Shown here: positions 1 to 10,452 of the stretch, one piece after another | Layout of the letters: the number at the start of each line of letters is the position of its first letter | Position numbering within the stretch: the first letter of the stretch is position 1 | NCBI GenBank assembly: GCA_002304435.1 | Contig: NEUZ01000003.1 | Coordinates: 1 to 62,789, forward strand | Length of the DNA stretch: 62,789 bases | Direction of reading: 5' to 3' | Source of the DNA: Opitutia bacterium Tous-C8FEB | GTDB lineage: Bacteria > Verrucomicrobiota > Verrucomicrobiia > Opitutales > Opitutaceae | Made by a program: the position numbers and the translations under genes | The notes under the pieces: generated by a model | Told to the model about the DNA's origin: nothing | Databases searched by the model: none | Seen by the model: only the letters and a program-made list of their open reading frames with translations

Positions 1-557
1 CCACCGACCGACCGACCCCGCTGAACCTCACCAACCACGCCTACTTCAACCTGAAGGGCGAGGGCGAGGGCGACATCCTTGACCACGAACTCACGCTGCG
101 TGCCGCCCGCTACACTCCCGTCAGCCCGGCGCTGATACCGACGGGCGAGCTCGCCCCTGTCGCGGGCACGCCTTTCGACTTCACCCGTCCCCGTCGCATC
201 GGGGAGCGGATCACCGCGGATCATCCCCAGATGGCCATCGGACGCGGCTATGACCATAATTTCGTTTTGGACCACCGGGGAGATGCGCCGGGCCTCGCTG
301 CCCTGGTCCACGAGCCGGCCTCGGGACGCGTGCTGGAGGTACTCACCACGGAGCCCGGCGTGCAACTGTTCACCGCCAACCACTTTGCCGGCCGGCTGGT
401 GGGCAAATCCGGGCGGGCCTATCCGCGGTACGGGGGCTTCTGCCTCGAGACCCAGCATTATCCGGACAGCCCCAACCAGCCGGCCTTTCCCTCGACCATC
501 CTGCGTCCCGGTCAGACCTTCCGCTCCACGACCCTGTTTCGATTTTCCACGCGCTGA
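1..557 (+). CDS. Aldose 1-epimerase (galactose mutarotase), C-terminal part
   Basis: The gene enters from the left edge, so its start is not visible; about 184 residues remain, read in the frame beginning at base 3. Aldose 1-epimerase interconverts alpha and beta anomers of galactose or glucose in the cytoplasm. The visible part opens with the motif [10 protein letters not shown], whose His is a substrate-binding/catalytic residue of the family. It also has the typical PVDFT-like segment (GTPFDFTRP), GYDHNFVLD, and the C-terminal stretch [17 protein letters not shown], where the Glu is the expected general base. The stop is followed by an AT-richer spacer and the Fur-like gene on the same strand. 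Upstream neighbours are outside the window, so its operon is unknown. Confidence 0.93.
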   Translation, partial: TDRPTPLNLTNHAYFNLKGEGEGDILDHELTLRAARYTPVSPALIPTGELAPVAGTPFDFTRPRRIGERITADHPQMAIGRGYDHNFVLDHRGDAPGLAALVHEPASGRVLEVLTTEPGVQLFTANHFAGRLVGKSGRAYPRYGGFCLETQHYPDSPNQPAFPSTILRPGQTFRSTTLFRFSTR

Positions 558-684
558 CCGGTATGGGCGAGCCACCCCAGGCCGCATCGGGCAGCAACTA
601 CTCAGCAGACGCTAACAGTTTTTGTGAGGATGCTTACTGAATGAAGCCTTAAGTAGCTGGTAGTCAGGAGTCGTTTGCGATTGT

Positions 685-728
685 TTGGAATAGTTCCAAT
701 TCCAAGTTGCAACTTGGAACCATTCCAA
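685..728. promoter_or_regulatory. Palindromic operator array TTGGAA/TTCCAA upstream of the Fur-like gene
   Basis: TTGGAA-N3-TTCCAA occurs at 685-699 and again at 714-728. A perfect 20-bp palindrome, TTCCAAGTTGCAACTTGGAA, lies between them at 700-719, so five hexamer half-sites fall within 44 bp. The 7-3-7 geometry recalls operators of Fur-superfamily repressors such as Irr (TTTAGAA-N3-TTCTAAA), though the half-site differs. It lies 48-91 bp upstream of the start of a Fur-family gene and the suf operon, so autoregulation and suf control are the natural inference. The surrounding 558-775 spacer is AT-rich for this window and holds no gene. Confidence 0.6.
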
Positions 729-775
729 TTGGGTGCAGAGCTGACCGTCTTTTCAACACGCCCCACTTCCCTCCG

Positions 776-1201
776 ATGAGCCCTCACCTCGCGTCCGATT
801 CACTCACGCAGCGACTCGCGGACAGCGGCCTGCGTTCCACGCCGCAACGGGAAGTGGTATATTCGGTCCTGCTCCGCAAAAGGGACCACCCGACGGCCGA
901 AGAGGTCTTTGCTCGGGTCAAAACGGAGTTGCCCACCATTTCGCTCGCGACGGTCTACAACTGCCTCGAGACCCTGGTGCAATGCGAGCTCGTGCGGGCG
1001 GTGAACTTCGAGCGCAGCCCGACGCGCTATTGCCCAAACCTGCGCCCGCACGCGCATTTTCACGACGAGCAGACTGGCCGCACCTACGACATCGACCTTC
1101 CGCCGGCCGTGCTCGCCGAGGTGAACCAAGTACTTCCCGCGGGCTTCGACGCCTCCTCGGTCGAGATCACCTTTCGCGGTCAGGCCCGCGCCACGTCCTA
1201 A
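776..1201 (+). CDS. Fur-family transcriptional regulator
   Basis: 141-residue Fur/PerR-superfamily DNA-binding repressor. The N-terminal winged helix is clear: [15 protein letters not shown] at about residues 20-34, then [10 protein letters not shown] and the recognition helix [13 protein letters not shown]. The dimerisation half carries [10 protein letters not shown], the family's metal-binding histidine cluster. The two CxxC motifs of the structural zinc site are absent, which places it with the shorter PerR/Irr-like members rather than classical Fur. The start at 776 was preferred over 707 because the longer version has an unrelated extension that runs through the operator palindrome. It lies 20 bp upstream of sufC on the same strand and probably senses iron, Fe-S or oxidative status to control suf; that role is inferred. 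Confidence 0.88.
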   Translation: MSPHLASDSLTQRLADSGLRSTPQREVVYSVLLRKRDHPTAEEVFARVKTELPTISLATVYNCLETLVQCELVRAVNFERSPTRYCPNLRPHAHFHDEQTGRTYDIDLPPAVLAEVNQVLPAGFDASSVEITFRGQARATS

Positions 1202-1221
1202 ACCCTTCCTTTCCCGATCCA

Positions 1222-1983
1222 ATGTCCTCGCTCGTCATCCACGACCTCCACGTCTCCATCGGCGACAAACCCATCGTCAAGGGTCTGTCCCTCACCGTGA
1301 ACAGCGGTGAAGTGCACGCCATCATGGGGCCGAACGGCACCGGCAAGTCGACCCTCGCCAAGGTGATCGCCGGTCATCCGGACTACACCGTCACCGGCGG
1401 CGATGTGCTGCTTGATGGCCGCTCGGTGCTCGAGCAGGAGGCCGATGAGCGGGCCCGCGCCGGGCTTTTCCTGGCATTCCAGTACCCGAGCGAGATCCCC
1501 GGGGTCTCAATCGCGAACTTCCTGCGCGCCGCCGTCCAGGCCCGCCTGCCTGAGGGTGAGGAGATCGATGCCAGCGCCTACTACAAGCGACTCTACGCCA
1601 AGATGGACCTGCTGAAGATCGACCGGAAGTTCACCTCCCGCTCGGTCAACGAGGGCTTCTCCGGCGGCGAGAAGAAGCGCTGCGAGATCCTGCAGATGGC
1701 GATGCTCGAGCCAAAGATGGCCGTGATGGACGAGACCGACTCCGGCCTGGACATCGACGCCCTGCGGATTGTCTCGGAAGGGGTGAATGCCCTCCGCGGC
1801 CCGGGCCTCGGGGTGCTGATGATCACCCACTACCAGCGCCTCCTCAGCTACATCGTGCCGGACTTCGTGCACGTGATGTACGATGGCCGCATCGTGAAGA
1901 GCGGCGACAAGTCCCTGGCGCTTGAGCTCGAGACCCGGGGTTACGACTGGGTGAAACAAGAGCTCGCCGCCCTCCCCGCCTGA
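1222..1983 (+). CDS. sufC: Fe-S cluster assembly ATPase SufC
   Basis: 253-residue ABC-type ATPase of the SufBCD scaffold complex, which builds Fe-S clusters in the cytoplasm. Walker A is GPNGTGKST at residues 36-44, the ABC signature is [11 protein letters not shown], and Walker B is [12 protein letters not shown], followed by the His switch in [17 protein letters not shown] and [12 protein letters not shown] are SufC hallmarks. It has no transmembrane segment and the normal family length. The start at 1222 begins right at the conserved strand [11 protein letters not shown]; a longer reading from 982 only overlaps the regulator gene in another frame. It is first in the sufC-B-D-T operon. Confidence 0.97.
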   Translation: MSSLVIHDLHVSIGDKPIVKGLSLTVNSGEVHAIMGPNGTGKSTLAKVIAGHPDYTVTGGDVLLDGRSVLEQEADERARAGLFLAFQYPSEIPGVSIANFLRAAVQARLPEGEEIDASAYYKRLYAKMDLLKIDRKFTSRSVNEGFSGGEKKRCEILQMAMLEPKMAVMDETDSGLDIDALRIVSEGVNALRGPGLGVLMITHYQRLLSYIVPDFVHVMYDGRIVKSGDKSLALELETRGYDWVKQELAALPA

Positions 1984-1999
1984 AGCCCGGCAAAACCAA

Positions 2000-3439
<1,440 letters not shown>

Positions 3440-3453
3440 CCCGAGAACCCGCC

Positions 3454-4785
3454 ATGACCGCCACGACCGCCTCCCCCGCGCCGACGGTCGGCGCCTTCAC
3501 CCGCGCCGCCTTCGAGGCCCACCTCGCAACCCTGCCGCCGCTCCCCGACTGGTGGCTGGCCCGCAAGCGGGCCGCCTTCGAGCGCTTCGCCACCCTCCCG
3601 CTCCCGGTCCGCACGGACGAGGCGTGGCGCTTCAGCAACGTCGCCGGCCTCACGCTCGATGGTTTCGCGCCCCCGGCCCCCGCCCGCGCGGTGCCTTTCG
3701 CCAGCATCGGCATCAGCAAGGCGGCGCGGCTCATCTTCGCCAACGGCCGCCTCTTCTCCCGCGAGATCCTCGCGCCCGACCTCGGCCGCCGGGGCGTGGT
3801 GGTCGACACGCTGCAGAACGCCCTCCGCGAGCACGGTGACGTCGTGCGCGAGCACCTGCTCGCCCAGCCCGCCCGCCTCGGCTCGGGCAAGTTTTCCGCC
3901 CTGCACGAGGCGTTCCTCGTCGACGGCGCCTTCATCCACGTCCCCCGCGGGGTCGAGGTCGAGCTGCCGATCGGCATCTTCTCCTTCGCGCTCGGCGACC
4001 GCGCGGCCGTCTTTCCCCACACGCTCGTCGTCGCCGACGAGGGCGCGCGGGTCACGGTCATCGACTACTTCGGCTCCCAGGACGACTCGGAGCGGCAGTT
4101 GGCCGTCGGGGCCAACGACCTCTACGCCGGCCACGGCGCCCGGATCACCTACGTGGGCAAGCAGGACTGGAGCCACCAGGCCCTCGCGCTGCAGTCCAAC
4201 TCCACCGTGGTGCGTCGCGACGCCAGCGTGCAGTCGCTCAACCTGCACCTCGGCGCCCGCCAGGCCCGGCACGAGTCCCACTCCCAACTGCAGGCGCCCG
4301 GCGCCAACTCGGAGATGCTTTCGCTGACTGTCGCGCGGGACGACCAGGAGTTCGACCAGCGGACCCTGCAGATCCACCAGGCGCCCAACACCCGCTCGGA
4401 CCTCCTCTACAAGAACGCGCTGCTGCAGAAGGCCCGCACGATCTTCTCCGGACTCATCGTGGTCGACCCGGACGCCCAGAAGACCGACGCCTACCAGAGC
4501 AACCGCAACCTGATGCTGAGCGACGAAGCGGAGGCGAATTCCCTGCCCGGCCTCGAGATCCAGGCGAACGATGTCCGCTGCACCCACGGCGCGACCACTT
4601 CCCGCATCGACCCCGAACAGGAGTTCTACCTGCAGACCCGCGGCATTCCCAAGCGCGCCGCCGACGAGTTGCTGACCTTCGGTTTCTTCGAGGAGGTGCT
4701 CAACCGCCTCAGCCAGGACGATCTCCACGCGGCCCTCCGCGCGCTGATCCAGAACAACTTCTCGGGGGAGAAGGCCACCCGATGA
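3454..4785 (+). CDS. sufD: Fe-S cluster assembly protein SufD
   Basis: 443-residue SufB paralogue and partner in the SufBCD scaffold; it helps deliver iron and stabilise the complex. The N-terminal helical region contains RTDEAWRFSNV, a SufD signature. The beta-helix contains AFIHVPRGVEVELPIGIF and VVDPDAQKTDAYQSNRNL. The C-terminal block CTHGATTSRIDPEQEFYLQT contains the conserved SufD His. The stop overlaps the start of the next gene by 4 bp (ATGA), so translation is probably coupled. Confidence 0.96.
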   Translation: MTATTASPAPTVGAFTRAAFEAHLATLPPLPDWWLARKRAAFERFATLPLPVRTDEAWRFSNVAGLTLDGFAPPAPARAVPFASIGISKAARLIFANGRLFSREILAPDLGRRGVVVDTLQNALREHGDVVREHLLAQPARLGSGKFSALHEAFLVDGAFIHVPRGVEVELPIGIFSFALGDRAAVFPHTLVVADEGARVTVIDYFGSQDDSERQLAVGANDLYAGHGARITYVGKQDWSHQALALQSNSTVVRRDASVQSLNLHLGARQARHESHSQLQAPGANSEMLSLTVARDDQEFDQRTLQIHQAPNTRSDLLYKNALLQKARTIFSGLIVVDPDAQKTDAYQSNRNLMLSDEAEANSLPGLEIQANDVRCTHGATTSRIDPEQEFYLQTRGIPKRAADELLTFGFFEEVLNRLSQDDLHAALRALIQNNFSGEKATR

Positions 4786-5330
4786 ACCGCGAGCGCACGC
4801 TTTCCCGCGACGTCGTCGCGACGCAGATCCCCTCCGGGGACAAGCAGACCCTGCCGCAGCACGCGCGCGTCTTCCTCCACCAAACCCTCGGCGGAAGCTA
4901 CACGGTGCAGACCGATTTCGGCCTCTTCCGCATCGACGGGCGGGACGGGGACGCGTTGGGCGAGCAGGTCGCCGCCGCGGCGGTGTCCGCGGCCACCCTC
5001 GCGGACGGCGCGCCGGACCCGGAGGCCATCTGGGCGCAGCTGCGTCAGGTTTATGACCCGGAGATCCCGGTGAACATCGTCGACCTCGGCCTCGTCTACA
5101 CGATGGAGGTCGTGAAGGTTTCCGAGCCCGAGCCCGGCTACCGGGTGGACGTGGCGATGACCTTGACCGCCCCCGGCTGCGGGATGGGACCGGCGATTGC
5201 CGAGGACGCGAAGGGCAAAATCCTGCTCGTGCCCGGCGTGAGCGCGGCGGACGTGCGCATCACTTGGGAGCCGCCTTGGAATCAGCAGATGATCTCCGAG
5301 GAAGGGAAAATGAAGCTGGGGCTCATCTGA
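4782..5330 (+). CDS. sufT: SufT-type Fe-S assembly factor (MIP18/DUF59 family)
   Basis: 182-residue protein with an N-terminal region of about 85 residues specific to the SufT group, followed by a MIP18 (DUF59) domain: YDPEIPVNIVDLGLVYTMEV, then LTAPGCGMGP with the conserved Cys, and the end motif WEPPWNQQMISEEGKMKLG. SufT helps mature Fe-S proteins under high Fe-S demand. It is last in the suf cluster. No cysteine desulfurase (SufS) or SufE/SufU sulfur carrier follows, so sulfur supply must be encoded elsewhere. Function is from family knowledge and context. Confidence 0.9.
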   Translation: MNRERTLSRDVVATQIPSGDKQTLPQHARVFLHQTLGGSYTVQTDFGLFRIDGRDGDALGEQVAAAAVSAATLADGAPDPEAIWAQLRQVYDPEIPVNIVDLGLVYTMEVVKVSEPEPGYRVDVAMTLTAPGCGMGPAIAEDAKGKILLVPGVSAADVRITWEPPWNQQMISEEGKMKLGLI

Positions 5331-5424
5331 GCCCTCGTCTGGCGCCCGCGGCGTTACCTATCTGGGTTCCGGCGAGTCAGAGAAAATCCTTCCCACGCGT
5401 TGCCGAGAGCTGCACAACGACGTC

Positions 5425-5949
5425 GTGTCTGCCTCTCAGATCATCGGCTCAGCGGAGGTCCACGCCGCGATAGGTAGGCTGGCCGCCGCCATCACAGCGC
5501 GCCACCCCGACCCGCGAGGACTGGTGCTGCTGGGCATCGCCAACGGCGGGATCGAACTCGCCCGCCGTCTGGGCGAACGCCTGGGCCTGACCGCCGGCGT
5601 CGTCGACATCGCCTTTCACCGCGATGACTTTGGCTCCCATCCGATCCCGAAGGAGACCACTTCCAGCCGCATCCCGGGCGAGGTTCAGGGCGCGACCGTG
5701 ATCCTCGTCGACGATGTGCTCTTCACGGGGCGCACGGTGAAGGCCGCCCTCAACGAGATCTTCGACCACGGAAGACCAGAGGCGGTCGAACTGGCGGTCC
5801 TCGTCGACCGTGGGTGCCGCCGCCTTCCCTTTGCCGCGGACCACCGCGGGCTCCATCTGCCCGCCGCCGAGAACCAGCGCGTCTCCGTCCGCCTCGATCC
5901 CGCCGACCCGCGGCGGGACGAGATCCGCATCGCGCCGTCCAACCGCTGA
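5425..5949 (+). CDS. pyrR: PyrR-like bifunctional pyrimidine regulator / uracil phosphoribosyltransferase
   Basis: 174-residue type I phosphoribosyltransferase. The PRPP-binding loop is VILVDDVLFTGRT at about residues 92-104, the exact PyrR/PRTase pattern, and AVLVDRGCRRLPFAADH is the PyrR-specific flanking block. It starts with GTG at 5425. It heads the pyrR-pyrB-pyrC order, 16 bp before pyrB. In Firmicutes PyrR binds pyr mRNA attenuators, but I see no terminator/antiterminator pair in 5331-5424. Here it may act elsewhere or serve mainly as a UMP-salvage enzyme. Confidence 0.9.
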   Translation: MSASQIIGSAEVHAAIGRLAAAITARHPDPRGLVLLGIANGGIELARRLGERLGLTAGVVDIAFHRDDFGSHPIPKETTSSRIPGEVQGATVILVDDVLFTGRTVKAALNEIFDHGRPEAVELAVLVDRGCRRLPFAADHRGLHLPAAENQRVSVRLDPADPRRDEIRIAPSNR

Positions 5950-5965
5950 CTCCCCGCGCCCTCCT

Positions 5966-6910
5966 ATGTCTTGGCAACGCCGTCACCTGCTCACCGTCGA
6001 GGAGCTCACCCTCACGGAATTGGAGCAGATTCACGCTACCGCCGCCGCCTTCAAACGCACCTTGAGCCGCAATATGCGCAAGGTGCCGGCCCTGCGCGGC
6101 AAGACCATCATCAACCTCTTCCTCGAGCCCAGCACGCGCACGCGGATGGCGTTCGAGATGGCCGCCAAGCGCCTCAGCGCCGACGTGATCTCGCTCGACG
6201 GTGCCAGCAGCAGCGCCACCAAGGGCGAGACGCTCCGGGACACCGCCGAGAATATCCAAGCCCTACAGGCGGACATGATCGTGATCCGCCACGCGGCCGC
6301 CGGATCGCCCCTCTACCTTTCGCGTTTCCTGGACATCCCCGTGATCAACGCCGGCGACGGGGCCCACGAACACCCGACCCAGGGGCTACTCGACACCTTC
6401 ACGATGAAGGAACACCTAGGCTCGCTGAAGGGCCGCAAGGTGGTGATTCTGGGCGACATCCTCTTCAGCCGGGTCGCCCGTTCCAACATCCACGCACTCA
6501 CCAAGCTCGGCGCCGACGTCACCCTCGTCGGCCCCTCCACCCTCGTGCCGCCCTGGTTCACCCCGCTCGGCGTCAAGGTGAGCCACGATCTCCGGGGAGC
6601 ACTCGCGGACGCCGAGGTCGTGATGCTGCTGCGCATCCAGCACGAGCGGCAGGCGGCAGGACACTTTCCCTCCCTCGGGGAGTACACGGGGATGTTCGGG
6701 CTCAACAAGACCCGCGCGTCCTGGCTGAATCCGAAGGCGATCATCATGCACCCGGGCCCCATCAACCGCGGCGTCGAGATCGACAGCGAACTCGCCGATG
6801 GCGAGCGCAGCGTCATCCTCGAGCAGGTGACCAACGGTATCGCCGTGCGCATGGCCGTCCTCTACCTCTGCGCCGGCGGCCAGCCGGAACAGGTCAGCCC
6901 CGTCGCCTAG
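5966..6910 (+). CDS. pyrB: Aspartate carbamoyltransferase catalytic subunit
   Basis: 314-residue enzyme joining carbamoyl phosphate and aspartate, the first committed step of pyrimidine synthesis. The carbamoyl-phosphate motif is FLEPSTRTRMAFE; the second active-site block is HEHPTQGLLDTF; the aspartate-site loop is MLLRIQHER; and the C-terminal HPGPINRGVEI is diagnostic of PyrB. Length equals the family norm of about 310. The start at 5966 follows a CCTCCT pyrimidine tract; a longer reading overlaps pyrR and lacks family support. No pyrI regulatory subunit is adjacent. Confidence 0.97.
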   Translation: MSWQRRHLLTVEELTLTELEQIHATAAAFKRTLSRNMRKVPALRGKTIINLFLEPSTRTRMAFEMAAKRLSADVISLDGASSSATKGETLRDTAENIQALQADMIVIRHAAAGSPLYLSRFLDIPVINAGDGAHEHPTQGLLDTFTMKEHLGSLKGRKVVILGDILFSRVARSNIHALTKLGADVTLVGPSTLVPPWFTPLGVKVSHDLRGALADAEVVMLLRIQHERQAAGHFPSLGEYTGMFGLNKTRASWLNPKAIIMHPGPINRGVEIDSELADGERSVILEQVTNGIAVRMAVLYLCAGGQPEQVSPVA

Positions 6911-6918
6911 GAAACGTC

Positions 6919-8211
6919 ATGCCCGCCCTCTGGATCCAAAACGCCCGGGTGATCGATCCCGCGTCCCGCCGCGACGCCCCCGGGGACCTCTTTATTGACC
7001 AAGGCCGGATCGTCGCTCCGCTCTCCGCCGCCGCGCGGAAACGCGCCCGCCGGATCGACGCCCGCGGCCTCGTGGCCTGCCCCGGCCTCGTCGACGTGCA
7101 CGTGCACTTCCGGGAGCCTGGCCAGACCCACAAGGAGACCATCGCCACCGGCTCCCGCGCCGCGGCGGCCGGCGGCTTCACCTCCGTGGTGTGCATGCCG
7201 AACACCTCGCCGGTGGCCGACAACAGCGGGACCATCCAGCTGATGAAGGACGTCATCGCGCGGGACGCCGTCGTGCGCGTCCACCCCACCGGCTGCATCA
7301 CCGTGGGGATGAAGGGCCAGACCCTCGCACCCATCGGGTCCCTGAAGCGCGCCGGCGTGGTCGCAATCACCGACGACGGCGAATGCGTGCAGTCGAACGA
7401 CCTGATGCGCCGGGCCGTGGAGTACGCGCGGATGTTCTCCCTGCCGGTGATGGACCACTGCCAGGACTACTCGATGACCCAGGGCGCGGTGATGAACGAG
7501 GGCGTGGTCTCGACCCGCCTCGGTCTTCGCGGCTGGCCGCACGCGGCGGAGGACATCATCGTCGCCCGCAACATCATCCTCGCCGAGCAGACCGGCGCCC
7601 ACATCCACCTGCAGCACATCTCGTCGCGCTACTCGGTGGACCACATCCGCCGCGCCAAGGCCCGCGGCGTGCGCGTTACGGCCGAAGCCACGCCGCACCA
7701 CCTCGCCCTCACCGAGGACGCGGTCGGCGGCTACGACACCCACTTCAAGATGAACCCGCCGCTCCGCACCGAGGCGGACCGCCAGGCCCTCATCGCCGGC
7801 CTGCGCGATGGGACGCTCGACATCATCGCCACCGACCACGCGCCCCACACCGACTACGAGAAGGACAAGGAATTCGATTACGCCCCCAACGGCATCCTCG
7901 GCCTCGAGACGGCCCTGCCCGTCTGCTTGGACGTGCTCGTGCGTCAGGCGCGCTTCAAACTTAGCCGCGTGGTCGACCTGATGACCCGGCTCCCCGCTAG
8001 GATCGTGGATCTCCCGGCCGGTACGCTGGCCGAGGGAGCGGCCGCCGATGTCTGCCTTTTCGACCCCGAGGAGACGTGGCGCTACGACGCCAAAGCCGGC
8101 CAGAGCAAGTCCTCGAACTCGCCGTGGTCGGGCCGCGAACTCCGGGGCCGCGTTCGCAAGACGATCGTTGGCGGCAAGGTCGTGTACGCAGACGGGCGCA
8201 TCACCGTCTGA
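6919..8211 (+). CDS. pyrC: Dihydroorotase (multifunctional complex type)
   Basis: 430-residue amidohydrolase that cyclises carbamoyl-aspartate to dihydroorotate, the step after PyrB. The metal-binding motif DVHVHFREPGQTHKE is at about residues 57-71, a metal ligand region lies in HLQHISS, and the catalytic Asp is in IIATDHAPH. This is the class I, PyrB-associated type. It starts 8 bp after the pyrB stop. The reading frame stays open upstream through all of pyrB, but that is a shadow; the conserved strand begins at MPALWIQNARVIDP. Confidence 0.96.
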   Translation: MPALWIQNARVIDPASRRDAPGDLFIDQGRIVAPLSAAARKRARRIDARGLVACPGLVDVHVHFREPGQTHKETIATGSRAAAAGGFTSVVCMPNTSPVADNSGTIQLMKDVIARDAVVRVHPTGCITVGMKGQTLAPIGSLKRAGVVAITDDGECVQSNDLMRRAVEYARMFSLPVMDHCQDYSMTQGAVMNEGVVSTRLGLRGWPHAAEDIIVARNIILAEQTGAHIHLQHISSRYSVDHIRRAKARGVRVTAEATPHHLALTEDAVGGYDTHFKMNPPLRTEADRQALIAGLRDGTLDIIATDHAPHTDYEKDKEFDYAPNGILGLETALPVCLDVLVRQARFKLSRVVDLMTRLPARIVDLPAGTLAEGAAADVCLFDPEETWRYDAKAGQSKSSNSPWSGRELRGRVRKTIVGGKVVYADGRITV

Positions 8212-8238
8212 GGCGGACCCGCCCGCGAGCGACGCCCC

Positions 8239-9072
8239 GTGACACCCCCGCTTTCTGCCTTCGCGACGCTAGTGCTGGTGTTCGAGTTGGGGTGCGTCGC
8301 AGCCGGCCTAGTGGTGCTCTGGCGGCACGGGCTCGCCCCGGCCGCTCGCGCGGCGCCGCCCCAGCTACGCGCGTGGGACGCGCCGTGGCCTGAGTTTCTC
8401 ACCTTTGCGGCAAGCATCCTACTCAGCACCTTCTTCCTCGCCGCGCTCGCCGGCCTTCTCGCCCGCCAAGCGGGGTTGGCTGGGCACGCCGCCACGATCG
8501 CCAATGGCGCGGGGGCGCAGCTCGGGATGCTCCTCGGGGTTTTCTTCCACCACCGCGTCCTCGCGCCCTCCGCGGGAAACGCGCGCGCGCCCGCCGGGAT
8601 GCTCTTACGCTCCGGCGTGGCCGTCTTCCTCGCCGCCCTGCCGCCGTTGCTGCTGACGGCACACCTCTGGGAGTTAGCGCTGCGCGCGGTTGGCCTGCCC
8701 ACGGCGCGGCAGGACCTCATCCGCATCCTCACCGAGATCGAGTCACCCGTCCTGCTCGCCGCGATGGTAATCCTCGCCGTCCTAATCGCCCCGCTCACCG
8801 AGGAGCTGGTCTTCCGCGGGGGCGTTTTCCGCTACCTGCGGACCCGCTGGCCGCGCTGGGCGGCGCTCCTTCTGCCGGCCATTTTCTTCGCGGCGCTCCA
8901 CGTCAACTGGTCCACCCTTGAGGGCCTCTCCAGCGCGCTGCCGCTGCTCGTGCTGGCGGTGTTCTTCTCGCTCGCCTACGAGCGCACGGGACAACTTGGC
9001 ACGGCCGTGGTGGCGCACGCCTGCTTCAACCTCAACACCCTGCTCGTGCTCTTCACCGGGCTGGGCCCCTGA
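8239..9072 (+). CDS. CPBP family intramembrane glutamic endopeptidase
   Basis: 277-residue polytopic membrane protein with about seven hydrophobic segments. It carries the three CPBP/CAAX-protease signatures in order: EEXXXR as EELVFRGG, FXXXH as FAALHVNW, and HXXXN as HACFNLN. These supply the catalytic Glu and the His/Asn residues. Substrates of bacterial members are mostly unknown. It starts with GTG and sits between pyrC (27 bp upstream) and thiL (5 bp downstream), so it may be cotranscribed, though no functional link is evident. Confidence 0.88.
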   Translation: MTPPLSAFATLVLVFELGCVAAGLVVLWRHGLAPAARAAPPQLRAWDAPWPEFLTFAASILLSTFFLAALAGLLARQAGLAGHAATIANGAGAQLGMLLGVFFHHRVLAPSAGNARAPAGMLLRSGVAVFLAALPPLLLTAHLWELALRAVGLPTARQDLIRILTEIESPVLLAAMVILAVLIAPLTEELVFRGGVFRYLRTRWPRWAALLLPAIFFAALHVNWSTLEGLSSALPLLVLAVFFSLAYERTGQLGTAVVAHACFNLNTLLVLFTGLGP

Positions 9073-9077
9073 GCCAC

Positions 9078-10013
9078 GTGCACCCCTTCGCTCCCGGCCC
9101 GCGCGACCGCGTCGAAGCCATTGGTGAGGGCGGCCTAATCGCCGCCATCCGGCGCTGGCTGGGCAATGCCTGCCCACCCGCCCCCGCGGGTATCGGGGAT
9201 GATTGCGCCGTGCTGCCGCCGTCCCGGCATCAGCAGCTCATCACAGTGGACCCCGTAATCTTCGGCCGCCATTTCGACGCCGCGGTACCGCCGGCGGCGG
9301 TAGGCGCCAAGCTGCTCAAGCGCAACCTCAGCGATATCGCGGCGATGGGGGGCAGGCCTCGGGCCGCCGTCGTTTCCCTCTGCCTCGATCGCTCCACCCG
9401 GGTCCGCTGGCTGAGGGAGTTTCACCGCGGGCTCGCCATCACCGCCCGGCGCCACGGGGTCGCGCTAGTCGGAGGTGACGTCGCGGAGGCCCCGGGCGCC
9501 CTGATCGCGAGCCTCACCCTGCTGGGCGAGTCGACTGGCACCCGCGTGCTCACCCGGCAGGGCGCACGCCCCGGCGACTGGATCGCCGTCACCGGCCGGC
9601 TTGGCGGCAGCCTCGCCTCGGGGCACCACCACCGCTTCACGCCCCGGCTCGCCGAGGGCCGGTGGCTCGCCCGACGACCCGAGATCCGTGCGATGATGGA
9701 TGTGAGCGATGGGCTGGCGAAGGATCTGGCCGCGCTGACGCCCCGCGGCGCCCGGGCCGCGCTCGACCTCGGGACTGTTCCTCGGCGGCGCGGCTGCACC
9801 CTCGCGGCCGCGCTGGGCGACGGAGAGGACTACGAGCTTCTCTGCGCGATCGGCTCCCGGGCAGATCTTCCCGCCCTGCAAGGGGCGTGGCGGCGGCGTT
9901 TCCCCACCCTACCGCTGACCGTGATTGGAAAATTCGTCAGGAACCCGGGCAGCCGCACCGCGCCGGATTCATTGCCCGCTTCCGGCTATGAGCATCTTCG
10001 ACCAGCTCCGTGA
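9078..10013 (+). CDS. thiL: Thiamine-monophosphate kinase
   Basis: 311-residue cytoplasmic kinase of the PurM/ThiL superfamily, making thiamine diphosphate from thiamine monophosphate. The glycine-acid motif GIGDDCAVL near residue 34 binds Mg-ATP. AKLLKRNLSDIAAMGGRPRAAV is the ThiL-specific dimer/ATP block, and VALVGGDV and MMDVSDGLAKDL complete the active site. The start is GTG. The 3' end overlaps tsaE by 26 bp, implying coupled translation. Confidence 0.93.
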   Translation: MHPFAPGPRDRVEAIGEGGLIAAIRRWLGNACPPAPAGIGDDCAVLPPSRHQQLITVDPVIFGRHFDAAVPPAAVGAKLLKRNLSDIAAMGGRPRAAVVSLCLDRSTRVRWLREFHRGLAITARRHGVALVGGDVAEAPGALIASLTLLGESTGTRVLTRQGARPGDWIAVTGRLGGSLASGHHHRFTPRLAEGRWLARRPEIRAMMDVSDGLAKDLAALTPRGARAALDLGTVPRRRGCTLAAALGDGEDYELLCAIGSRADLPALQGAWRRRFPTLPLTVIGKFVRNPGSRTAPDSLPASGYEHLRPAP

Positions 10014-10452
10014 GGGGATCACCACCCGCGACCCGGCCGCCACGCGCGCCCTGGCGGCGGAGTTCGCGCGGGCGCTGCCCTCGGGAACGGTGCTGGCGCT
10101 GCACGGGGACCTCGGGGTCGGCAAGACGACCTTCGTGCAGGGTCTGGCCCGTGGGCTCGGCATCACCGTGCCAGTGACGAGCCCTACCTTCAACCTCTTC
10201 ACCCTCCATCGGGGAACGGTCAACCTCGTGCACCTCGACGCCTACCGGCTCGGTTCCGCGCGGGAATTCGAGGAGCTCCTACTCGACGAGTTTCTCTCCC
10301 CGCCGTGGATTCTGGCGGTGGAATGGCCCGAGCGAATCGCGGAAGCGATCCCCCCAAACTCCCTGCATCTGGAGCTACGGATCCAGCCGGATCAGAGCCA
10401 CCACCTGCTGCTCCGCCGCGCGGACGCGGCGAAGCAGGCCACTCAGGCCTGA
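9988..10452 (+). CDS. tsaE: tRNA threonylcarbamoyladenosine biosynthesis ATPase TsaE
   Basis: 154-residue P-loop ATPase that supports the TsaB-TsaD complex in making t6A37 on ANN-decoding tRNAs. Walker A is GDLGVGKTT. TSPTFNLF follows, then LVHLDAYRLGSAREFEELLLDEF with the family's conserved HLDAYR, and AVEWPERI. Length is typical (about 150). The start lies inside the end of thiL. It converges with the minus-strand gene at 10443, the two stops overlapping by about 10 bp. Confidence 0.94.
   Translation: MSIFDQLREGITTRDPAATRALAAEFARALPSGTVLALHGDLGVGKTTFVQGLARGLGITVPVTSPTFNLFTLHRGTVNLVHLDAYRLGSAREFEELLLDEFLSPPWILAVEWPERIAEAIPPNSLHLELRIQPDQSHHLLLRRADAAKQATQA

Noticed and set aside
5331-5424. 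PyrR-type attenuator before pyrR
   Set aside because: No terminator hairpin with T-run or competing antiterminator stem is visible in the 94-bp gap.
5971-6918. Upstream extension of the pyrC frame through pyrB
   Set aside because: Frame happens to be stop-free inside pyrB; the residues are His/Arg/Pro-rich noise and pyrC family similarity begins at 6919.
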